From Bacillota bacterium (GTDB lineage: Bacteria > Bacillota > Clostridia > Christensenellales > Aristaeellaceae), in assembly GCA_023460055.1 (NCBI GenBank), contig JAEWRJ010000015.1:1-64000 (forward strand): 64,000 bases of DNA, given 5' to 3'. The position numbers were made by a program, and so were the translations under genes. Shown one piece after another: positions 1-9,100 of the stretch. Under the pieces are notes generated by a model, which saw nothing but the letters and a program-made list of their open reading frames with translations, was not told the DNA's origin and did not search any database. Position 1 is the stretch's first letter. Each line of letters begins with the position of its first letter.

Positions 1-1419
1 CCCTATTACCAAGTGCTGCTGGATATCGGCTTTGACCTGAAAAGTGAACGCATGAAGAGCAAGGTCGATGCCGAAGCCTTGGCGGCAAGCTGCCGGGGGA
101 AAGAAGCCCTGATTCAGTCTGTGCGGCAAGCTGAAAGGCTTGAACGAGCGCCCCTGCTGTATGACCTCACGCAGCTTCAGCGGGATGCCAACCGTCAGCT
201 TGGTTTCACCGCCCGGCAGACACTCGATTATCTGCAATCCCTCTATGAGAAAAAACTCTGCACCTATCCCCGCACGGACAGCAGATACCTGAGCGAAGAC
301 ATGTCGGACAAGGTAAGAAGTCTGGTCAAGATGGCGGCGGTCATCGCGCAAGCGGCATCTCCCGTCCTGCCCGCGCTGGCGCAGGTCATCGACAGCGGCA
401 AAGTATCTGATCATCACGCCATCCTCCTGACAGGCGAAGCGGATGCCAAGACGGTATCGGCACTTCCTCAGGGTGAAAAGAAAATCGCCAAACTCATCGC
501 GCTCAGAACCATTCAGGCGCTCAGCCCGCCTGCCAAGCTGATGGAAACCACCATCTCCGCTGACTGTGAGGGCCACACCTTCTCTGCCCGCTTCTCTGCT
601 GTCACAGCGCCGGGTTGGCGGGCGACGCTCAATGAAAAAATACCGAAGGCCGCACCTGAGGCAAGGGAAGGACAGCGCCTCAGCGTACAGGACGCCTGCT
701 CACAGGAGGGGCAGACCAAGCCGCCCGCGTCCTATACAGAGGACACGCTGCTTGAAGCGATGGAAACGGCAGGAGCCGGGGAGATACCGCAAGAAGCTGA
801 GCGCAGGGGAATTGGGACGCCTGCCACCAGGGCGCATATGATCGAAAAGCTGATCGCGCTCGGACTGGCGGAGCGAAAGAAGCTTCTTAAGAACATGTAC
901 ATCATACCGACGCAGGCCGGAACCGCGCTGGCCACCATACTGCCTGAACAACTTCAATCCCCCCTGCTGACAGCGGAGTGGGAACACCGCCTGCTTCTGG
1001 TTGAACGCGGCGAGCTTTCCCCGGATGACTTCAGGGCCGAGGTAGCCGATATGGTCGGGGACATCGTGCGCAACTATCAGAAGCTGCCCGGAAGCGAGGC
1101 GCTCTTTCCCGACGACCGCCCTGTGGTGGGGAACTGCCCCAGGTGCGGCAAACCTGTCAGGGCGTTCCGCAAGGGCTTTTTCTGCACTGACCGCTGCGGA
1201 TTCGGGCTGTATAAGGAAGACCGTTTCTTTGCCCGCAAAAAGATCACGCTCACGGAGGAACAGGCGGCCGCGCTGCTCAAAGGCGGCGCTGTCAGGATAG
1301 ACGGTATCTATTCCGAAAAGACAGGCAATCTCTACAGCGCCGATGTGCTGATGGAAGATACAGGGAAATATGTGAACTATCGATTGGCCTTTGACCGGAA
1401 AGAGGAAGGAAAGGCCTGA
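1..1419 (+). CDS. topB: DNA topoisomerase III (type IA), 5' end cut by window
   Basis: The frame is open from base 1 (Pro-Tyr-Tyr-Gln before the first GTG at 13), so the N-terminal TOPRIM part lies outside the window. The active-site motif TYPRTDSRYL is visible, with the catalytic tyrosine codon at 265-267. It nicks one DNA strand through a 5'-phosphotyrosine and passes strands to relax or decatenate DNA. Near the C-terminus a CPRC...C...C cluster (about 1135-1200) fits the topoisomerase zinc-ribbon-like tail. A plasmid- or ICE-type TopB next to an ArdC-like gene and a giant helicase is the usual ICE arrangement. It probably helps process transferred DNA. The next gene starts 74 bases later. 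Confidence 0.9.
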   Translation, partial: PYYQVLLDIGFDLKSERMKSKVDAEALAASCRGKEALIQSVRQAERLERAPLLYDLTQLQRDANRQLGFTARQTLDYLQSLYEKKLCTYPRTDSRYLSEDMSDKVRSLVKMAAVIAQAASPVLPALAQVIDSGKVSDHHAILLTGEADAKTVSALPQGEKKIAKLIALRTIQALSPPAKLMETTISADCEGHTFSARFSAVTAPGWRATLNEKIPKAAPEAREGQRLSVQDACSQEGQTKPPASYTEDTLLEAMETAGAGEIPQEAERRGIGTPATRAHMIEKLIALGLAERKKLLKNMYIIPTQAGTALATILPEQLQSPLLTAEWEHRLLLVERGELSPDDFRAEVADMVGDIVRNYQKLPGSEALFPDDRPVVGNCPRCGKPVRAFRKGFFCTDRCGFGLYKEDRFFARKKITLTEEQAAALLKGGAVRIDGIYSEKTGNLYSADVLMEDTGKYVNYRLAFDRKEEGKA

Positions 1420-1493
1420 TAAGCCCCCTTATACCGGCCGCCTTCCTCCGCGGCCCTTCGCCATACCGGACAGAGCCACAGAAAGGAGACAAC

Positions 1494-2714
1494 ATGCAGG
1501 ATACAAATACACAGGTATCCAAACAGCCAAGCATCAAGGAAAGAATGGCCGAACTGACGGCAGAGCTTGAGCAAGGCATCAAAGAAATTTTTCAATCGGA
1601 CAAGTACGCAAACTATCTGCGCACCATGTCCAGATTCCACCGATACTCCGTTTCCAATACCCTCTTGATTCATATGCAAAAACCGGAGGCGAACCTCGTG
1701 GCGGGCTTCGAAACATGGAAGCGCATAGGCCGCCATGTGAAGCGCAATGAGCGCGGCATCAAGATCATCGCTCCAAGTCCATATAAAAAGACCATTGAAG
1801 AGGATCTGCTTGACCCCTTGACGAAGCTGCCGATGCTGGATGAGAACGGGATACCATTGACTGAGACGAAGAAGATCACCATGCCGGCCTTTAAACCCGT
1901 ATCCGTCTTCGATGTATCGCAGACAGCGGGGAGACCCCTGCCGGAATTGGTCATGACGCTGGATGGAACAGTAGAACAATATGATGTCATGATCGAAGCC
2001 CTGAAAAGAAGCGCATCCTATCCCATGTCCTTCAAAGAACTGAAGGATCATATGGATGGCTGTTTTACGGGGGACGAAATCATCATTCGCTCCGGCATGA
2101 GCGAAGCGCAGACGATCCTCGCCGCCGTCCATGAAATGACCCATGCCAGGCTTCACAGCCCCCAGCAGCGGGATGATGCCCTTGTGGCCGGAGAAACGCC
2201 GAAGAACCGCAGGACGCGTGAGGTGGAAGCGGAGAGCGTCGCATATGCGGTCTGCGCTTACTACGGCATCCAAACGGGCGGCAACAGCTTCGGCTATATC
2301 GCTTCCTGGAGTCAGGACAAGGATTTGAAGGAACTGAAGTCCTCGCTTGATATCATCAACCGAACGACCTCCGGCATCATTTCCGATCTGGATCACCATC
2401 GGCAGATGATATGCCGTGAACGCGGCCTGCAGGCCCCATTGCGCCCCGATGATGTGCTCAGCAATTCGCCCGGCTCTGCCTTTAACCCCTTGCGAAGCTC
2501 GGAGGACATGCTGGAGCAAAACGACAACCAGCTGGACGGCATCATCAACAACCTGCCTTCCGACTCGGCGCAGCACACAGCTGAGAAACACATGTCGATT
2601 GCGCGGGAACGCCAAGAGACAGCGCCAAGGCGGTCAGTGCTGGAGCAAATCAAGGGATCAACGCCGCAGCCTGCGCTGGCAAAGGCAGCCGCGCCGCTGC
2701 AGGAGCCGCGTTAA
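1494..2714 (+). CDS. ArdC-like ssDNA-binding protein with zinc-peptidase motif
   Basis: 406 residues; the ATG follows AAAGGAG by 6 bases. The N-terminal part (about 15-110) has the ArdC/DUF1738 pattern seen in LtrC-like proteins: a helix with YxNYLRTMSRFHRYS, then NTLLI and GFxTWKxxGRxVKRxERG. In the middle (about 208-214) lies HEMTHA, a zinc-peptidase HExxH site, followed by an EVEAESVAY helix that could supply the third ligand. ArdC family members bind single-stranded DNA and some protect incoming conjugative DNA from restriction; I infer that role here. The C-terminal 80 residues look like a variable tail. It sits between topB and the transposon-transfer gene. Confidence 0.8.
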   Translation: MQDTNTQVSKQPSIKERMAELTAELEQGIKEIFQSDKYANYLRTMSRFHRYSVSNTLLIHMQKPEANLVAGFETWKRIGRHVKRNERGIKIIAPSPYKKTIEEDLLDPLTKLPMLDENGIPLTETKKITMPAFKPVSVFDVSQTAGRPLPELVMTLDGTVEQYDVMIEALKRSASYPMSFKELKDHMDGCFTGDEIIIRSGMSEAQTILAAVHEMTHARLHSPQQRDDALVAGETPKNRRTREVEAESVAYAVCAYYGIQTGGNSFGYIASWSQDKDLKELKSSLDIINRTTSGIISDLDHHRQMICRERGLQAPLRPDDVLSNSPGSAFNPLRSSEDMLEQNDNQLDGIINNLPSDSAQHTAEKHMSIARERQETAPRRSVLEQIKGSTPQPALAKAAAPLQEPR

Positions 2715-2779
2715 TAGGAGCCATCCTGGATCATAATATCACGGTCTGCTAAGCTGTCAAAAACGAAAGGAGATACCCG

Positions 2780-3022
2780 ATGACACAGATCATAAAGCCC
2801 CGGAACCTGAGCGTTGATGAACAGCGCATGATAAGCATCTATTCCGCTGAAGCGGACACACGAGAGGAGACCATTGCGATGCTGGAAAAAGTGACCCGGC
2901 ATCTGGAAGCGGACGAGGAGGAGCTGATGGCCCTGTGCCAAAGCACACTGGGCAAGCTGAGGGCTATGTCTGATGAAGAATACGCTCTTATTGATCCTTC
3001 TCCGATCATGTCAGGCATCTGA
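2780..3022 (+). CDS. Transposon-transfer assisting family protein (TTRAP-like)
   Basis: An 80-residue acidic, helical protein; its ATG follows AAAGGAGAT. The overall pattern (NLSVDEQRMISIY near residue 9, then a METxxDLEEx-like stretch with EADEEELMALCQSTLGKL) resembles the small TTRAP proteins that sit immediately upstream of the giant methylase/helicase in Clostridia conjugative transposons. Position and size fit as well. The biochemical role of the family is not known to me beyond its association with transfer. No membrane segment or cysteine cluster is present. Confidence 0.65.
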   Translation: MTQIIKPRNLSVDEQRMISIYSAEADTREETIAMLEKVTRHLEADEEELMALCQSTLGKLRAMSDEEYALIDPSPIMSGI

Positions 3023-3105
3023 TATCCGCCTGAAACCTGAATAGACTTCACAGACAGCGGCAGGCATAGCGCTTGCCGCTGTCCGCTATCCAAATATAAG
3101 GAGGG

Positions 3106-6100
3106 ATGCCTTTGGTCATCACCATGATGCGGTTTGTGGATATAACGAAGGATGCTGCCGGTGAACTGACAAGGAGTCACCGCAGCTGGACGGCGTATCT
3201 GCAGGCAGCCGGACGTTTATACACTTTTACCTTTCCACAGCAGCTGGCGATCTATGCGCAAAGGCCGGAGGCGACGGCCTGTACTTCCTATGACGGATGG
3301 CTTGCCCATGACCGGCAGGTCAAATATCGAGCAAAAGGCATTGCGCTGATGGATGACCATCATCTGTATCCGCGCTTGCGCTATGTATTTGACGTATCCG
3401 ATACCTATGCCTTGGACCGTTCACCCGCTCCCACACCCTGGACAATATCGGAGGATGCGCAACCCGTGGTAGCCGAAGCCATATATGAACGTTACGGCGT
3501 TAACCTTGGCAAGGGCCTCCTGGCGCAGCTGGACGCGCTGGCGCATCAGGAAGTTCAGGCGTACTGGGAAGATTTCCGCTCGGACATTCTCCGCATCGTT
3601 GACGGTTCAGCGCTTGACGACTACGATCATATCAGCATTGAGCAGCGGTTCAAGGCAGCCGCAAGCGCAAGCCTGGCCTATACCCTGATGGATCGATGCG
3701 GGCTGGAACCTGACAGGTACTTTGAGCCGGAGGACTTCGCCGCCGTGTATGACTTTGACGCAAAGTCGGTCACGGCGCTGGGATCGGCCATCAGCCGAAT
3801 CAGCGGCGAAGTGCTCAGGGGCATCGCGGAGATTATCAAGGACGAGGGGCAACGCAAAAGCGCGGAAAGGACGGAAGACAATGAAAGAGCTGAGCTACAG
3901 GCGGGAAGGGGCGTATCTGGTACCGAATCTGATGCCGGACGCGCAGATGGCGGAAGCGATAGGCAGGTACGGCCTGATGCGCAGGACGCATTTGGAGAAC
4001 AACAGGCCCCTGATCTACGACCAGATGATAATGGAGGGGACGCTGTACGCGCACCTGGCGGAGATCGACAAGCAGGCGGAGGAGCGTCTGGAACTGATGA
4101 TGCGCCGGGGGAAGGCCCGGATGAACCTGAGCGAGGAACTCAAGGACAAAGACCCGATGGCCTGGGTAGGGCTGATGAACAACCTGAAAGCGCAGGCGGA
4201 AGAAGTCATTCTGGAGGATCTGATCTACAGCTGAACCAGCAACTGAACCTATTTGAATCCCCGGAGATGACGGCGGGAGCTGTCCAGCAGGCGGAGCGCG
4301 GATCATTTTCGCACTTCGCCTTTTCATATGCGGAGGAAGAGACAGACCATATCCTGCGGCTTGGCGGAAATGAGCGTCAGTCCAGGGAGCGGATAGCCGA
4401 TCAGTACATGATGTCCAAGCCCTTGGAAGAGATCGCCGCGTTTCTGAGCCGTGAGTATGTGGGCGGCAGCGGGCTTGTCACGGATAAAGGCAGGCTGTCT
4501 GCCTGGTACGCAGAGGACGGCATTCATATCGCCAGAGGGAATGCTGCCCGGTATATCAGCTCGGCGCAGGTCATGACCTGGCAGGAAGCGGCCGCTCGAA
4601 TCGGGGAACTGCTGGACGAAGGACGCTTCGCAAGCCATGCGGAGCTGGCCGAAGCGAACAATCATGTGCGCAGGCGGCTGGCGGATTCTCTTCTGTTTTT
4701 ATATCAGGACTTGTCAGACACGGCTCACCAGTACGGACATCTTACATCCATAAAAGTCTATCATGCCATGAACCATGGCGAACGCACGGCCCGCTTAGCG
4801 GAGGCACTGGCCGAACCGCGGTTTCTCAGGGACTTCACGACCGAGTATCAGCGGTTCTTGAACCTGTATAAGGATCAGCCCGACTTGCTCCGCTTTCACC
4901 ATCATCGGACGGACGAGCTGCCTGCCCGTCTGCGCGATCTTGCCCTGCCTCGGCAGGCCTATACAAGCGATATGGCCGATGTTCCGCAGACAGGGCGCTT
5001 CATCACCGAGGACGAAATCGACAGCAACCTTGCGGTGCGCGCAAGCGCCAAGGAAGGCAGCAAGGAGCGCATATACCACTACTTCATACAGAAGCGCTCG
5101 CTTAACGAACGGGCTGCCTTTTTGAAAGCGGAATATGGCACAGGGGGGTACAATCACGCCTTGCCGGGTTCGTTTCACAGCGGGATGGACTACAGCCCCA
5201 AGGGCATATACCTCAAGAAACCGGAGTGCCCTGATGTGGTGATGACCTGGAATCAAGCTGCCAGGCGCGTCGATGATCTGATCCTGCACAAGCGATACCC
5301 CATCCCCAGAACGCTGGATGATCCTGCGCGGACGGTGACAGCGGACGATATTGACGAAGCCCTCAGGGAAGGGAACAGCAGTACAAACAGCCAAGACAAT
5401 GCGGTTGATATCATACCGGATATTCGGGACGATGAGGATGATGTTATTGACGTAGAGGCCCTCAAAGAAAGATTGGCTCAGCGTGGTTTTCATAACGGTG
5501 AGTTCACTGACCCGGAGGCGCTTGACAACGATCCTTTCATTCGTATGGTTCAAGCAACGGTAGACCAAATCGCTGAGCGGGAGGACCGGCTTAGGCAGGA
5601 AGCGGAGAAAGTACGTGATCCGCTCACACCCCCATATAAAACAGGCGACAGCGTATACCTGGAGCACAAGGCGTTCGTGATCGAGAACATAAGCGACCAT
5701 CATGTCGAGCTGCGCAATCCCGCTCAGGTCTACCCCATCTTCCGAACGGAGAGCAGACAGCGCTTTGAACAGATGCTGTATCAGGACGGGCGCAACGGGC
5801 ATATCACGGAGTTCCTGCCTGCCGATTTGAACCTGACCGATAATGACCTGCAGGATGTCCTGACCTCTGAGGGCGGCCTGCTGATCCAGCGCGATAAGGA
5901 CTATATCTCCGGCTGGATTCGGTCGGGCGAGGGAAATACCCGCGTGGCGCAGAAATTGTCGGAGATTTATGCGAAGACTGCGGAAACAATGAACCTGGTC
6001 AGCGGCGAAACCATAGACTATTTTGCCTCGGCAACTGGGCTGGAGATAGACTTTCAAGAAGATTCGGTCATGAAGCTTTCCTTCTCATGGAGGGAGATAG

Positions 6101-9100
6101 CCGCTGTGCTGCGCGCCATGTATCTGCGGGAGCGCGACGGCTTCTTTCAGGAAGCGCCTGAAAGAGAGGCTGTGCGTCTGGCGGGGGAGCCTGTCTATAA
6201 GCTCGGCGATCGGGTTGGTTTTCCCGGTCATGACAGGGATATCAGCGGCACCATCGTCTATATCGGCGACAAAGACATTCGCATTCATACAGGCCCCTAT
6301 TCCTGGAGCGATGAAGTGGTCAGCAGGGCCTTTTTTGAGGAAGCTATCCGGCAGGATGAGCGCAATCGGGCGCTCTTCATTGTTCCTGAGGACAAGCCCG
6401 CTCCTGTCATCACTGCGCAAACTGTTGCTGTCCATCCGGCCATCCAGAATGGTTTGCCCTATGATATTGTGTTCGAAACCCTTCACATCGATCAGCCGGA
6501 GCCGCACCTTGCGTCCATGCAGGCCAGGGACGCCGCGCAAAAAGCTGAGAATTACCGCATCACCGATGACGCGCTGGGCCGGGGGGGCGCTAAGGCGAAG
6601 TACGGCTATAACATCGAAGCGATCAGGACGCTCAAAAAAATAGAAGCCGAGGGGAGAAGCGCCTCGCCGCAGGAGCAGGATGTTCTCTCACGCTATGTGG
6701 GCTGGGGCGCGTTATCTCAGGTCTTTGATAAAAATGCTCAGTCATGGGAAAAAGAATATCAGGAACTGAGCGATCTGCTCAGTCCAGAAGAGTTCAAGGC
6801 AGCGCGATCTTCCACACTCAACGCGCACTATACCTCTCCTGTGGTCATACGGGCCATCTATACGGCCATCGAAGCCATGGGCTTTGACGGCGGGAATATC
6901 CTGGAGCCGTCGATGGGCGTCGGCAACTTCTTCGGCCTGCTCCCTGAGAGCCTGCGCGCGAGCAGGCTGTACGGCGTAGAGCTGGATCAGCTGACCGGGC
7001 GGATCGCGCGGCAGCTGTACCCGCGGGCTGACATCACCATCGCGGGCTTTGAATCGACCGACAGGCGCGATTTCTATGACCTGGCCATCAGCAATGTGCC
7101 CTTCGGGAATTATAAGGTATCTGACCACGCCTATGACAAGCTGAACTACAGCATTCACGATTACTTCTTCGCCAAGGCCCTGGATCAGGTGCGGCCGGGC
7201 GGTCTGATCGCTTTCATTACCTCCCACTTTACGCTGGATAAGCAGTCCGATGAGGTCCGCGCGTACATTGCCCGCAGAGCCGAGTTCTTGGGGGCTGTAC
7301 GCCTGCCCAATACGGCTTTCCTGCGCAATGCCGGTACGGAGGTCACGAGCGATATTATCTTCCTCAAGCGCCGTGAACAGCCGCTTGAGATAGCGCCCGA
7401 TTGGCTGCAGCTGGGACAAACTGATGAGGGCGTTCCCCTTAACCGCTACTTCCTTGAGCATCCAGAGATGGTGCTGGGGAAGATGGAGATGATTTCAGGC
7501 TTATACGGCAAGGAAGCCGCCTGCGTTCCCGTTCCCGGTCAGGAGCTGGCGGAACAGCTGCAGGCGGCCATGCGGAACATTCGTGGTGAGTATGAAAAAG
7601 CCCAGCCGATTGAGCAGGGCGATGCGGGGATACAGGATGACATACCTGCCGATCCGGATGTCAGGAACTATGCCTATACCATCCACAGGGGGGAGGTCTA
7701 TTACCGGGAAAACGCGCGCATGCGCAGGCCGGAGATCAGCGCCAATGCCAAGGACAGAATCCGCGGCCTGATTGCGCTGCGTGAAAGTGTACACCGCTTG
7801 ATCGATCTGCAGATGAGCGACGGCGCGCCGGAGGAGGGGATGCAGGCGGCGCGCAAGGAACTGAACCGCCTGTATGATGCCTTTTCCGGACGGTACGGTC
7901 TGATCAACGACCGGGCCAACGCCAAGGCGTTTTCGGGAGATTCGTCCTTCTATCTGCTCTGCTCCCTGGAGGTATTGGATGAGGAGAACAGGCTTAAGCG
8001 CAAGGCTGATATGTTTACAAAGCGAACCATCCGTCCGCATCAGGTGGCGACTTCCGTCGATACGGCGACGGAGGCCTTGGCGATTTCGATTGCCGAACGG
8101 GCCGGGGTGGATATGCCCTATATGAGCGGCTTGACAGGCAAGGATGAGGATACGCTTTACCGGGAGCTGACTGGCGTGATCTATAAGGATTTCATCGATC
8201 CTGTGAACGGGCTGTCCCTCTATCGAACAGCGGATGATTTCCTGTCGGGGAATGTCCGCCTGAAGCTTAAAAAGTATAAGGAACTTGTGGATCGGCTGCC
8301 GCAGGAGCACCATGACCTGCCTGCGCTGCGTGTGAATGTGGAAGCCCTTGAAGCCGTACAGCCGGCTGATCTGGAGGCAACGGACATTGAGGTAAGGCTG
8401 GGCGCGACATGGATAGATCCCGCTGTCATTCAAAAGTTCATGTTTGAAACTTTCCTGCCCTCGCCCTATCTTCGCTTCGGCGGCTTGGAGGTGCATTACG
8501 CCCCTATGACGGCTGAATGGTCAATCTCGGGCAAAAATCATGTCAACTTCAATGACGTCAATGCCTATACCAACTACGGCACAGAGCGGGTCAGCGCCTA
8601 TAAGATACTGGAAGAGAGCCTGAACCTGCGGGACGTGCGCGTCTATGATAGCTATGAGGATGAACACGGCAATAAGAAACGGGTGCTGAACCAGAATGAA
8701 ACGACTTTGGCGCAGACCAAGCAGCAAGTCATCAAGAATGCTTTTGTTGATTGGCTGTGGAAGGACGCTGATCGGCGGCGGGAGCTGGTTGAAACCTACA
8801 ACGTGTTATTCAACAGCCTGCGCCCCCGTGAGTATGACGGGCAGCATCTGCGCCTGGCGGGCGCTAACCCAGAAATCAGGCTGCGGGATCATCAGCTCAA
8901 CGCCATCGCGCATATCCTCTACGGAGAGAATGTGCTGCTGGCGCATGAGGTCGGCGCGGGCAAAACCTTTGAAATGGTGGCTGCCGCGATGGAGTCCAGG
9001 CGTCTGGGTCTGTGCAGCAAGTCCCTGATCGTCGTGCCCAACCACCTGACGGAGCAGTGGGCCGCGGAATTTCTGTACCTCTATCCGGCGGCCAATATAC

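Noticed and set aside
1377..2615. 412-codon minus-strand frame opposite the ArdC-like gene
   Set aside because: No recognisable motifs, rich in Arg/His/Cys as expected of an antisense shadow.
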